A DNA stretch of 64,000 nt, from contig JAVHKY010000029.1 in the NCBI GenBank assembly GCA_035079385.1, positions 13,268,001 to 13,332,000 on the forward strand, in the 5' to 3' direction. Shown in pieces: positions 11,671 to 24,139 of this stretch (its first letter is position 1; each line of letters begins with the position of its first letter). Under the pieces are notes generated by a model. The model did no database searches and had not been told where the DNA came from. It saw only the letters and a list, made by a program, of their open reading frames with translations. Source of the stretch: Aspidiotus rigidus. Taxonomy: Eukaryota; Arthropoda; Insecta; Hemiptera; Diaspididae. The translations under genes were made by a program, and so were the position numbers.

Positions 11671-13794
11671 GCCTCTCCTGATTTCTCGTCTCATATCTTG
11701 AGATTGGCTGTCCATCATAATTTTGTACCTCAGTGAACTTTTTGCTCCTCACCATGATGATCTTAATAATATATTCACTACTGTTGTTCCCTCATTGTTG
11801 TATACTTCTTCTCTTTCAAGAAAACAAAAAAACTTTTTGCTGGTTCAAAAGATAAAAATCACGCCTTATGTCTTGAGACAGGAAGGTAGGGCCGTTCTCA
11901 TCCTGCGAACAAGAAAAAAAAAGAAGACGCGACGCTTCTCTTCCAGGTTACAGTGTATTATATTGGCGAAAGAAAAATAAATTTTATCAAGGTAGCCGAT
12001 GGGGGAAGGGGGCACCCCGCCCTTTCTTCCTCACGCGTGATAAATAAATATATTCACCGAATAAGGAACAACAGAGAGAAAGTCCTATTCTGGACTAACT
12101 TTCCGTCGTATTTTCGTTAGATCACAAATAACAAGAGCTAAAATGATCGAAATTTTTAATTGAGCCGCCCAGAGTAACCTAAAAAGCGCGAATTCAACAC
12201 TTCATTTATAGTTTTATCATATTTTACTATCATCTTTTTTGCTGCACCGCTAGAGCTTTTCCGTCCTATACGGCGAACTGATTATGCGATTTATTCGTCA
12301 GAGGGTACCGCTGCGCGTTGCCGATTATAATGGACACCCCAGGATGCTGGAGTAATTGCATAACCTAATGCCTTATAGAGTGTTCGATAAACGTTGCGAT
12401 TCGTGGTAGGAGTGCATATTCGAGAGAATAGGTCGTTTAATCGTCCTCGTGATGTGCGTACCAGAAAGTTATATTAAGCTTTTCGAACGAACTACCGCAT
12501 TTCATTCCAAACCATAATACGTATATGTACATGTATTTTTCTCCTTTAAATTCGCATGTCACTGTTCCTACAATAGACTGAACTGAAAATATAACCAAAA
12601 TACGAAATACTACGAACAAGTATTGCAACAAGCCGCAATCAATCTTACTTTCTGCGCTAGGTGCTCTTTTACTGCGATTTTCAAACAGAGCACGCGTTGC
12701 CACGGTTCTCTTTCCTTTTCCTAACCTAGTCCTTTTCGCCAAAATTTAAAATAGAACTTTATATTTTTTTACTGACCTTTTCTTTTTCTCCTTCTTCGTC
12801 CTTCCTTCCGTCCTTCTCTTTTTTTTTTTTCATTCTGTTCTATGCTCGAACTACCGTGAAATGAATACAAATACCGTAATCTCTTCGAAGAAAGATTCGA
12901 ATATTGTACCCAATTCGAAATACGTACTTCAGCGTCGTATATTTAAAATTTCATCCTCTTTTCGCCGTCTACCAACGTCTCCCAAAAGACAATGAAATTT
13001 TCGAATGAAAAAAAAAAGACCAGAAACGCTTGGTAAGACGTTATCTGGAAGAACTCGTTTTCTTCTTTTCCGTTCGTCAGATACAACATTTTTTGGCCTC
13101 ATTTAGAATGTACGAATTAAAAACAGCAGAGAGTTTTCTGAATTGTTCGCGCAGAAGATATTCATTTTTTATCATTTACCCGTCTACGCGAGGTGATGCT
13201 GATAAGGAAAAGAAAGTCGAAATTAATTTTCAGTACGGTAAGAAACGAGGAGAAAAGAAACTCTTCCGATGTTTAAGGAAGTTACTATTCACTGACGGAT
13301 GTTGTAAGTTTATTGATTATCACGTCAAATTTAACAGATGAGCGTTAATGTCTCAAATCAACGCCAGAGGATGAAGCGGGAGGTGAACAGAAATGCTTCT
13401 TTTGGTTTTAATCACCATCTTCGACTATGAAAATCGAAACTTCGGCGAGGTTCTCGATATTTATGCGGAAAAGTTTTGAAACAATTAAAGATCGCGCTCT
13501 ACATATACGACATTTTATAAGGCTTAATGTTGAGAAGAACCCTCGAACGACTAGTATGAAAAACAAGGAGGTAACGTTGTGATTTGAAAAACTTTAGAAT
13601 TTCGATATTAATAATAGGGCTTATATTTCCTTTCCTCATTGGCCATATTCGCGGTTACTCGCTTCGAGTTCACATTTAGAACAGGGCGATAAAGCCCCCA
13701 CACGATCGATTAGAAACGAAAATTGTTGTTCCTGCCGCAACCTCACAGCTCTCCGCAACACTTACCTCATCTCACCTAGACAACCTACAATGTT
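11671..13794. other. Noncoding stretch, possibly unique sequence
   Basis: From about 12,050 to 13,700 no repeat family recurs and CpG content is higher than in the transposon regions, so this may be unique intronic or intergenic DNA. The open frames at 12437-12742 (minus) and 13030-13341 (plus) resemble no protein I know and have no supporting splice context, so I do not call them genes. Confidence 0.45.
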
Positions 13795-15195
13795 GAGATC
13801 CTTTTAATATCCAGTGCTCTACTTACACCTCGTTCCAGAAGTAACGTCAAAGATATTTTCAAGTTCCTCAAGACTAAGGTGAAACTAATATGGTTCAACA
13901 GCCAACGTATGAGACGAGGCATCATCCTCAATTACGCGACCATCAGGCTACCAGGGAGCAGTGCAGTAGTGAAACGCAAAAAGACGCAAGCCGAAAGATC
14001 GAAAACGAAGAACTGTACAAGAAAATTACCAAGCTATATGGTGTACTCCATATTTCCATCAAAACAAGTGGCTGGACCACTGAGAATTTGAAGAAACGAT
14101 AATCAACACAGGTTCCAATTACGTGAAAAACTGAGAGACAGCCCAAGCCAAACGGATCACGAAAAATTTTGTAGAACTGACCCGAAACATAGGGTGAAGA
14201 AACGAAGAGACAGCGACACTACAGTCCAATTTTGCTCCCAGAATCGCAAGTCTATCAATTGTGTCAGAAAAAGTGGTAGAAAAGGCATCAAGTATAACAG
14301 CCAGAGAAATTGACACACCGACGTGAGATTAAAATCCTCAACCGTAATTGGGATAGGACGATTGGATATCAAGGAGAAAGGCAGCGCACGGTAAGATGAT
14401 GGAGAAGAACGATCACATATATAGGAAGTGCCATTTTGTACCTAAACAAAATATGAGAAGCACCAGGACGCATGGAGCAACTGGCCAAGGTGGAAATTAA
14501 AAGTAACGATAAACTGGTAATTTATCCTTGAATCTGAGAAACATGTTTGGTACCTACCATACCAATGCTGGTGGAGCTTCTCAACTTGCTGCGAAACAAC
14601 AGACACTGATCTGAAGTAGACCGAAGTAGTGGAAGATATCGTGAGCTAGGACTACAACAGATTCAGTAAACACTTTCTTAAGAAGTTCTACAGCCATGGA
14701 GAAAGACTAGCGGTACGATGGGATCATCGCTATTACCGACGCTGGCGGAAATGTTCATGAACGACACGGAAAACAAGATGTTGGAAGGCAGCCAGTTCGG
14801 AAACTGGATCAAACACTGGACTAGATACGTAATAAATGATATCCTTATTGTGTGTTCAGGTATTACAGTGGAAAAGGGCAAAAAAACCGTTAGATATTAT
14901 GGGCTTAACACTCACACTGGTGAATAATAGGATAGAATACAAAATTTACAGGAAGCTAACTCACCCTGACACCATCATCCCAAACACTCGTAACACCTCA
15001 TCAGTACTGTTACTGTTACCGAACAATTAAGCAGCTCGCAGCAGCAAATGGCTACTCCGGAGGCGTGATAAGGCCTTGTCCTGAAGTAGCGATTTAACTG
15101 ACGATGGGATAGCACCCAAGAGTACTCTTGTGAGCTAGCTAATAAGTAGTACACTTGGCATCTCTTTAATATCCAATGCTGCACTTACATTTCAT
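13795..15195 (+). mobile_element. Penelope-like retroelement, decayed
   Basis: The plus strand at 14718-14880 encodes GSSLLPTLAEMFM, then RYVINDILIVCSG. These match the Penelope-type RT motifs GSPLSPxLAxxFM and RYVDDxxxI, with the catalytic YVDD changed to YVIND. It continues with TLTLVNNRIEYKIYRKLTHP and TIIPNTRN, the Penelope FLDxTIxRxxNxxxxxIYRKPTxTD region. TTTAATATCCARTGCT-type motifs at about 13800 and 15165 look like the direct repeats (pLTR ends) that flank these elements. No GIY-YIG domain is visible here. Several frameshifts show it is inactive. Confidence 0.7.
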
Positions 15196-16545
15196 CATAC
15201 TCCAAATAAGTTCCAATCACCCCAAGAGAAGTATTTGTAGGTGGCTCAAAAACCGTTTTGTCTCGGAGGCGTCTTGCATACAGCTTTTCAAATAGTTTTG
15301 ACAGTACTGAGAGAAGTGAAGCCTCTGGTGGTTTACCTGGTTTGAAGATCATAATAATCTTAGTCATTTTCCTTCGCTTAGGCACACAATGGAGACGTAT
15401 TAGTGCGTTTCAAAGATACAACAACATGACAAGGCTCTTATATGAGAGTTCTTGCAGTATTTGGGCTGTGATTTAATCATGTCCTGGTGCTTTCTTCGGA
15501 TTTAGTTTTGTTTTAATCTTACTTTTAATTTCAATTGGCAAAAATAGTTTCACTTCTTGATCTTCTGTTAGTCGTAGATCAGGAGTAATATCCGTGGGAA
15601 GATCATGTGGTTGAAATCTTTCTTCAAGGTGCACAGCATAAGTCTCAGCTCTTTCTAAATCCAAGAGTTGTCTGGTCTTCGTAGAGGTGCGGAGTAACGT
15701 GGGTCCTGGGGGCTTTTGTATTGAACGAGTTACCTTCCAAAGTGAATAATTAGAATCTTTTGTGGTTCTAAGATTGGTCACAAAGTGATCGAAGGTGTCA
15801 TTATGGTAATCGCGAATACGGGTCTTCACTATTTTACAGAGTTTGTTAAATTCTTCTTTGAGCACTGGGTGTTAGACTGCTGCCAGTGGTGTCAAGTCCG
15901 TCTGCGTTTGCTGAAAAGTTCTAGAATTTATTTTGGATAGCTTGGATATGTATATTGGTCAATGCCCACAGGGGTTGGGTGCTGTAGCTTCCTGCTGCAA
16001 GAGATTGCTGAAGGAAGTGACTACTTTCTTTAGATCATCAGGTGACTTTAGGCGGATGCGGAGATCAATGTTGCGGCTGTTTCCTTCACAAAAAGCATCC
16101 TAATCTGTGAGCTTTTTGGTGAGTTTAGGAACTATTTGCTTGCGTAGGATGGTACTGAAGAAGTGGCGAGTGATCTGATGACAAATCGTCTATGTTGTGA
16201 TCTCAGTGTAGTTACGTGATACTGCGCGTGCAGTGAAGAAATCAAAAGAGTCTAGCATTTTATGAGGTCGCTGGGCCAACAAGTCTATTTACCAAGTTGG
16301 CTTGCCATAGTAGACGACCTCTGGATATAGTAATTCGCGATCCCCAGTAGGGATGTTTGACGTGAAAGTCCCCACCAATAATCCACATGGAACCCAAATG
16401 GTTGAAAAAATGGGAGGGATTCGGGTTGGAGGAATATTTAATGGTGTCTTCAGTACGAGAGGGGGCGGAGACAGGATTTAAGGGTGTGAGTGCGGTATTT
16501 GACCCTCGAGAGTCAGAGATATTCGTAAGACTGATCAATAAATGA
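15185..16545 (-). mobile_element. Jockey-clade LINE fragment with endonuclease and RT
   Basis: On the minus strand, 16260-16538 encodes the end of an APE-type endonuclease (GGDFHVKHPYWGS, equivalent to GGDxNAKHxxWGS). 15473-15865 carries the region before the RT (IKTKLNPKKAPGHD, equivalent to KKSPGxD). 15185-15385 carries MTKIIMIFKPGKPPE, then LLSVLSKLFEKL, the RT fingers motif. Frames are interrupted and the RT core after the fingers is missing, so it is truncated. It overlaps the Penelope terminus near 15190. Confidence 0.75.
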
Positions 16546-18949
16546 TCAAAGAGCGAGTGACTATAGAAGCAAAGTTATCTATTTTACAACTATGCCTACT
16601 TTCTTAAGATTACAAGCACAATTCGATCACCCGGCCAGCCTGTTTAGCCTATTCAGAAAGACTCACTTTTTGGCTAGATGTTCATCTTTCCTAATCCATG
16701 ACCTTCTTACTAGTTTAATCTTATTCCAGCTGATCTTAACTTCCTAGATTCCATTCTCACTTTACTATCCAAGAAAATATCTAAAATATTGAAATCGTTG
16801 CTGGAACTGAAGTGACTTGATGGAGCCATTTTAAAGCTTTTTGTCGAGCAAAAATGACAGAGAGTTAAATTTCGCAGTGAGAACCTTTCTCAAAAGAAAA
16901 AAATATCCCTCCATCCAAAAAAAAAAAAAAAAAAAAAAAAACGGACGTTACTGAGAGCGAAATAAAGATTATTTTTTGCTCGAAGTTTCTCTCTCTAGGA
17001 CGAAGGCAGAAAACCTCTTCCAAACTTCACAGGAAATAGAAACTTAACTAGGCAAATTAGCTTTTTTTTCCCCCACCTTCTTATTTGTCGAGATTTTTTT
17101 TTGAAAGTTCGCTACTTGAAAAAAAAATGAAAAAAATTAATTTGATGATTAATTAAAAACTAACAACGACGCAACGTCAACTAAGTATGAAAAACAAAAC
17201 ATGAAAAAATGAGCGGCGGAAGTTAAGGAAAAAAGGAGGAGGAAGCAGAAAGTTGCTTAAAATGTAAAATGCCTAGTATAATTTTCATCTTTGCATTATT
17301 TCCCTTTTAAATATTTATTCGTATTACGAAGAAAAATTGTTGGACGCTCTCCACGCGAATACAATTACCGTTCTAGTTGTTCGGTCGGTCTTAATCAAGT
17401 TAATTAACTTTCGCGCAGTTCAAAAACCTCGTTCGGGAGTCAGTCTGACGCGAAAAGATCGATAATACTTCTCGGTCCAGATAAATTATTATTCTATAAC
17501 TATACACCATAATTATTGCGGCTGTTTTATGTAAGCTATTTATCACGAAGAAAAAGGGTATTAAGTTCGGAATTCGGTATAGCTAGTATATATATTTTTG
17601 TTCTGTTTCAGCGATACCCACCTCTTTTTCCGTTTATTATAAAAGCATCATTAAATTGGTGAAAAAAAAAAAAAAAAAAAAATGATGAGAATAATGAAAA
17701 AAAGAACGCTAAAGTTGTAGCTTTCCAGTAACATCGGACCATTTTGTATAACGAGTGTAACAATTTTTCGCAGCCTGCTGAGATATTTTCACTTCGTTGA
17801 TGGATAATCCTTCGAAGTATCGGTATTGAAATAAAAATCCGAAAACTTTCGTCGTGTGTAGAAGCGGCCGGGTGCGCGGAGACTGTCGACTGTGCACGAA
17901 TGTAAATTTCAACACAGTCCTACGTAGTACAACAGAAGTGTTTTTTTACTGCGCCCAAGTGAAATAGATAATATTTAAAAATTATCAAGTTTCAGTCTCA
18001 CGATTTAGCATTTTTTGAGAAACATGTTTCCAAATTTTATGTATTGTCCTCTTCACGTTTTGAGAACGCCTGACTCCTGTCGATTTTAATCTGTTTTTGT
18101 ATTTTGCACTGTGCCTGTGTTATTGCATGGACCACTTCCCAATCTTATACGCTTCAAGGGCACAAACATACTCAGAACATCCAAATTTTGATTGATTCAC
18201 ATTCCTCAACCGTAGATTTACAAGTTTTACTGATCAAGGATCTGACTCGGACTGCATCGAAGTTCGCTTCTCACAACTTTAACCCTCATCCAACTTATCA
18301 ATTCTACCGCTCATATTTCAAAAATTGTACAGCAGACTGCGTACTTTTTCTTAGTTACGTATGCTCATATTGCAGATTCCAAAGAGAAAAGCCCCTTCTT
18401 TTTCGCTGTCACGATTGATCAGACTTTCACTCAAAACATCTGTCGCTTCTTTTTCAGATCTTCAAAAATTAAGACCAGGCTTCTCGGGTATCTTTGAGTA
18501 CAAAATCTTGAACCTAAGGATTTCTACTGAAACCATTAATTATTAGCATTTACAGAAATCCGAGAAAACTGTAATTTTGTGCTAGTGGTACAGGGTAAAA
18601 TACAAGGAAAGGCAACGAGAGGGAGAAAAAGATCGGAGATATTGAAAACAACTTTCCCTCCAAAACCCTAAAAGAAATCATCAGACATGCTAGGAACCGA
18701 CTGGTATGACGCAAGGATGTGATGGAGCCGCGACTAAGACGAAAATCAATTTTGGAAAAGGAGGGGATATTTGTAAGTAGGAGTCCTGAGGAGTACTCGT
18801 AGAGAAAGAACGCGAGACAAGTGCGAGAGTAAATGTCAGTGATATGAGTCAAACTCAAGAAAAGCGACTCAGGAAAATTTTGGAGGCAAAGCTTTAATGA
18901 GGTAGTCTGAGAACAGGATTTGAATTAGAAATTGTGATTATGTACTCGA
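16546..18949. other. Noncoding stretch with poly(A) tracts
   Basis: Contains a long A run at about 16917-16941 and another near 17661-17682. 17.2-17.6 kb is CpG-rich and non-repetitive within the window. No exon can be supported. The plus-strand open frame at 18104-18418 shows no family similarity. Confidence 0.5.
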
Positions 18950-20065
18950 AGGTCTCCCCAATTTTATCATTTAAAATTTGACCACAACCTTCCATCTCGC
19001 ATGTGAATCCCCACTTCTGCCTCATCTATGCCTCCATGGTACGAAACCTTTACCTCGATTCTCTTAATTACCTTCTCTCCTCCCTATTGAACGAAATTCT
19101 TCAATTTGGTCTTTACCTTTTCATCTGAACATTGCCCAAAACCTACTAAAGATTCCTTCCTCCTCTCATCTCACCGACCTATCGCTTTGACTTCTGTCCT
19201 TGGTCAGGAAAAAAGATTACGAGTTCGATGAATCAAATACATCCTTCCACAAAGGCCGTCCACCACTCAAAACACTGCTGTATTTTCTTCGACCTCTAAG
19301 AAGCATGTTTTGCGTCACCATATCTCCTACAAGTGATATGAAATTGACCTTCGAGGCAGTTTACTCAAACTCCTTCAGGCTTTCCCCCGTGGCATGTTTC
19401 TGACGGTTAGAATTCAAGACCAATCCTCTTCTCCTTAATCCCAGCCAAAACGGTGTCCCAGGGAGAAATATGGAGTCTTCATCGCTCTCTAAACGCTATA
19501 AATTACCTAATAAACGACTTCAGCTCTCCCTTTACCGAAAGTCTCTCAGTATCTCGCTACCAAACTCCATCTCTCAACGAGCAGCCAGACTATTCCAATT
19601 GACTCTTGACTAAATCTCCACATGGTCATCTGATTGTGCATTTCGAATTTCAGCATGGCAGTGTTCTAAGAAAGATACTCACGCCCAATATTTCTTCTTT
19701 CCACCAATTACCATCCAATCTTCTGCCAAGTTTTTTGTTCTTGCTTTCGATTCCCGCCCGTAACAAAATCTTCTGAGCAAACTGTCTAAATCCCTTGAAC
19801 GTTCTCAAATACCGATCACACCTCCGTACCGGTTGTAACCGCAATTTCCTCCTCCAACTCTACAGTAGTCTTTCCTGTTTCCTCCAACTGACACCCACAC
19901 CCAGGAAACTAACTTGCAACTGCTGTGCTGCATTCAGTCTTTCAGGCTTTGTCTGGCCCTTGGTTTCCTTCAGCCAATGTATTGAGGCACGTGCTTTTCT
20001 TCTCCATTGCTACGCTCTTTCACTTTCTGGCCTTAGTAGCCTCCAAAATCTCGCCATATTCTCAA
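18950..20065 (+). mobile_element. Jockey-type LINE RT, heavily decayed
   Basis: Plus-strand fragments in shifting frames give the RT order: SHLTDLSL with a following serine-valine-leucine segment (SYRPISLTSxxGK region), 19270-19310 FFDL (catalytic-Asp motif A region), 19390-19460 LTVRIQDQSSS and then PSQNGVPQG (conserved GVPQG), and 19790-19870 KYRSHLRTGCNRNFLLQLY. There are many stops. It belongs to the same broad family as the 7.6-9.0 kb fragment. Confidence 0.6.
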
Positions 20066-22196
20066 GAGCGTGTCTGCTGAACACTGCATAAGCATAAATA
20101 TAAGTACGAAACGCGCAATTCGTGGGCGAGAGTGTTTGTGGCAGATATTTTAGAAGTTTGAAAATGAGATTCAAAATTTTAGTTGCTCTTTTTTTCATAC
20201 GTAGGCGCTTCAAAAAGTTATGAAGAGCATACCAGAAGCTCAGATAACTCTGTTTTTATAATATTAGGGTAAATTTGAACTTTTTTGCATCCTAAACCAA
20301 ATGGGACGACTAACCAAAAATTTGTAATAGTATCTCAACCATCGCTTAACCTTCCCTCGTCCTTCCCGCAACTCTTCTTCACCTTTCTTCAATTTTTATT
20401 ATTTCTCTCTCTTTTCGATCTACATTCACTCTTTTCTTAACACATCGCCAACTTCCTAGAACCTGTTTTCGCTCTTTTTGTACGCTTTTCTTTCATTTTC
20501 TTGACTTATACCCACACTTCTCTTGCCTCTTCCTCTTCCTCTCCCTATCTCATTTTCAACCTACTTTTTACCTGGGTCAAGCAGAGGTTCATCTCTCCCA
20601 TACTATTTTCTCATGGTTGAGAGGGTGGAAAAGGACGAAGAAAGTTTAGAAAGACGTGATGAGTGGTAGAAAGAGATGAAGAAGATGTGAGGTAAAGATG
20701 AGGAAAGGCTTTCGAGTATTGTTTTTTCTTTCTTTCTTTCTTTCGTCGAGCAAACCTGATGACGACTGATTTGCTGTTTGATCAACAGGTTCATCTATCA
20801 AATAAGTACTACAAATTTTTATACCGACCAACCCGGAGTCAATCCCATAGAAGAAGTGACATAAGAAGAATCAGCGACGCAGGATGTCTAGTAATCACAT
20901 CTGTCTAGCCTCTTACAATCTGCCGGCTGCACGAATTTCTTTAAAAAAAACCTCGTAATTTAATTTGAAACGGACATCACTCAGATTTTCGGAACTTGAG
21001 GATACAGATGAGTGGACTGTCTTCCAGTTCGATAAGATTTTTCCTAACTGATGAGGAGCTGCATGAGCCAATTGGAACAGCAACAGTGATACAGTCAAAA
21101 TTCAAGAAACTCAACCACTGATGTTGTCCCTAATAACTTGACTGCGAAGCAACAGTAGCAGGATGTACTCACATGTGAGTTCTTATTACTCGTGATTCTG
21201 CTTTAAAATTCCATTTTCAAATCGATTGGAGTTGATTAGTTTTTTGTAGCGTCTTACGTGAGTAGAGATCTGGCTCTTGTTTTCATATAAATTTCAGTTT
21301 TTTCAACGTCTAAATTGTACATTGATCATCAGTCGACTTTGATGATAAGCAATGGTTGACAAGTATCACTTGTATTAGTTTCAATAGTTCTATGCCAAAG
21401 GGTTGTACTCAAATGAGTAGCAGATAAGACTTGTGTCAAACAAGGGACGAAAGATTATGATATGTGTAGGAATGAAAATAGTCACCACCAAAAGTGGATT
21501 TCTTGTGTACTCGGGGGCATTTAATCCAAATTTTCACAAAAGAACATTTTCGAAAACGAATAAAACAAAACCCAGGGCTGGTCAGGTAGTGTAGACGTTC
21601 GAAACTGGACAAAAAGAGCTAGTTTACCCACGCTAAATTCGCGGGTTCTATTGAAGAGAGTACCAGTATGACAGAAATGTCCTCAATACTTGTTGATCAA
21701 TACAATTATCGTTCTAATCGACGGTCTGAGCGACGTAACTCAAGTTGAAGATGACAAGTGATGATTTTCAAGAGTAAAAAGCAGAGCTCTTTCGTCAATA
21801 AGATATCGATTTTCGCCGCCAAACTCTCGCTAATTCGCACATAATACGCACACGCACACATATCTCGCAGGAAGTTTTGTATAGGAATTTGAACAAATTT
21901 GGATTCCTTAACTTCGAGAGATTTCTGAACGCAAAAGTAGGCCGATATTTATTCAACGTTTATTAATCAGCTTTCGAAGCCTGTCACTCGGAACTTTCAT
22001 CGCGGTAACAATCATTAATTATTCACCTTGAAAGTAAGATTGGCACACTAAAACGTAACACGTAGGTGTACCCTATCGCTATTCACGACCCTCGTCTCGT
22101 CTTAATTTGCGAGATTAATACGATCTCGAAAATTTATCTCGTCGTCGAAAGCGAATTATAACAACAAATAATTGTAACAAGTATGCAAAAATTTAC
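20066..22196. other. Noncoding stretch, possible intron
   Basis: A TTTC tetranucleotide microsatellite lies near 20726-20745. No coding exon was found. If the exon at 22197-22271 is real, this stretch is the start of its first intron. Confidence 0.4.
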
Positions 22197-22271
22197 CTGA
22201 CTTCGAGTGCTGCCTGTACGTTGGCCGTAATCACTGTGTCGTCGTTGAATGGAGGATGATTTTGCTCCCAT
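22197..22271 (-). CDS. Possible first coding exon of a myristoylated protein
   Basis: On the minus strand an ATG at 22271 opens a 25-codon frame, MGAKSSSIQRRHSDYGQRTG and five more residues. It ends exactly at a CAG/GTAAAT splice donor (exon end 22197, phase 0). MGxxxS at the N-terminus is the N-myristoylation signature. Serine- and arginine-rich text after MGAK recalls the E3 ubiquitin ligases ZNRF1/2, which start MGxKQS/MGAKxS, but 25 residues are too few to decide. I did not find downstream exons (a RING domain would be needed) at lower coordinates, so the next intron would exceed 20 kb or the call is wrong. The flanking sequence is not repetitive in the window. Confidence 0.4.
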
Positions 22272-22689
22272 TATTTGAGAGGAAGAATAGAAAAAAAATC
22301 ACTCACACACACCAATACGAACACGGTAGATAAGAATTACTCGCGGCGGCCGGATCAATAATCGGTCCAAAACAATTACGTGATACCAGTGAGAGGTAGT
22401 TGTGTAGTAATTGTGTCGATAATAATTTCGATGACAAAGTAAAAACTGACAAGTATGACTTGAAAGAAGTATATATCGGAAAATTGACACAATACCGACT
22501 TGGTGGAAGAGAGGCGATCGTGAATGGAGAGAACGAAGGAAAAAAATGCTGCTAAGGACGATGAAGTGGAAATGAGAGTATAGTTTCAATGATGGCAGCT
22601 ATATACATGTATGCATGTTTGCGTGTATTATCATGGAGTGAAAGAGGAGAATCTCGTCAATAATACTTTTTAAGAGGAGAAAACGAAGG

Positions 22690-22720
<31 letters not shown>

Positions 22721-23779
22721 GCTAAAGAAGTACCGAGAAAATGAAATTTATCGCGATGGTATACACAAGATGAACTACGCCCGTTTATGATAAACGGTAA
22801 CGTAGAGGATCACGCGCGCAGCTTTTCGAACCCCGAGAAAACTCAGACGGGAAGCTGCCGCAAAAATCGACATCTGCCGTCCGTAATTTAACACCTTAAC
22901 GCTAGATGTCGCCACCGGATTGACCTTCGTTTCGTAAACTTCTCGTCCTGCCGACCACGCGGGAGAAGAAGGAATGTGCTACAAACAACACTGCTGTAAA
23001 TACAGCATGTGCATTCAAAGGATACAACAACGTTGGCGACCCTCATTAACACATTGAAAAGTACAGCACAGCCTACGACACACATACACACGCGCCCGAG
23101 GAGTACTTTTACTTTATTTTTATGACTACAAGTTGATTAAAAATACAAAATAGGATGCTTCTAAGTAGGTCAGTTCGTGTCCTTCATTTTGAGCACTCGT
23201 GTAAACGAACTCGACGGAAGGGAGATAAATCTTTTTACGATCGAAAAGCTCTTCTTTCGGTATTCATGGTTTTGACAGTTGTATTGTTATAACGGAAAGT
23301 TACGAAACTTCTAGTCAATAACTTTTTTACTGTTATAATTGTATTCCGACGATGGAGTAAAGCGATTGCGAGCCGAGAATAATCAATGTTTTTCTAAAGT
23401 TCTGGAGTATATCGTCGGAAATAAATGAGTATAAGGATAAAATTTGATCAAGAACAGCGTTTTCGGAATTTTTCCCTCAAAGATAAAACCAGCGCAAAAA
23501 TTTTTTGTGCCTCGCTGAAATGACTGAATTAAAATATGAAACAAATAATGCAACTCTTGTGAAAGTACTTCTTATGAAATCTGATTAGAAGGAGGCAACA
23601 AAGAACACTCGATTGACCTTGCAAAAATGATAACTTACGTGACTCAGCTCCATCAGGAGTTGGATAGAGTGAATTTTCGAGGTGTTGATGACACATGAGG
23701 TGAGTAAAGGAGGGTTATCGAAAAAGCTCGCAAATGGTTGTCAGAACTGAGCCTTTCGAGATTCACAAGGTGATTCACA
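22272..23779 (-). other. Candidate promoter/5' flank, noncoding
   Basis: Lies upstream (minus sense) of the MGAKSS exon. It is CpG-rich at 22330-22360 and 22790-22960, with an A-rich run at 22690-22720. No protein similarity and no clear TATA box were identified. Confidence 0.3.
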
Positions 23780-24139
23780 TTGTTCGTTGGTCTGGGAATC
23801 TTTAATCAACTAAATTTATTGAAGCAAACAGGGAGCTTGTTCTATGAGGCAGGGAGAGGATTGAATCAATACGTTTTCCGATATTACGCCAATACATATT
23901 TAAGGGAAGAATACTCTAATAAGTACACAAGCACAAGAACCACTAGGAATCACAGAGACAGCCGCCGAGTGCTTTTGGTTCAAGAACCATCATCAACGCG
24001 TGAACGAGACAGAGCGACTGAACCAAACACCAATGAAAATAGAGAAAATCTAAGGAGACCATGACTGAACCAGCTAGTCATCACGTAGACTAATCCAATC
24101 AGTCCTTCATCAGGAATGTACATGTTAAATACGGTGACG

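Noticed and set aside
12437..12742. 101-codon minus-strand frame
   Set aside because: Basic N-terminus looked nuclear-like, but nothing conserved is recognisable and no flanking exon was found.
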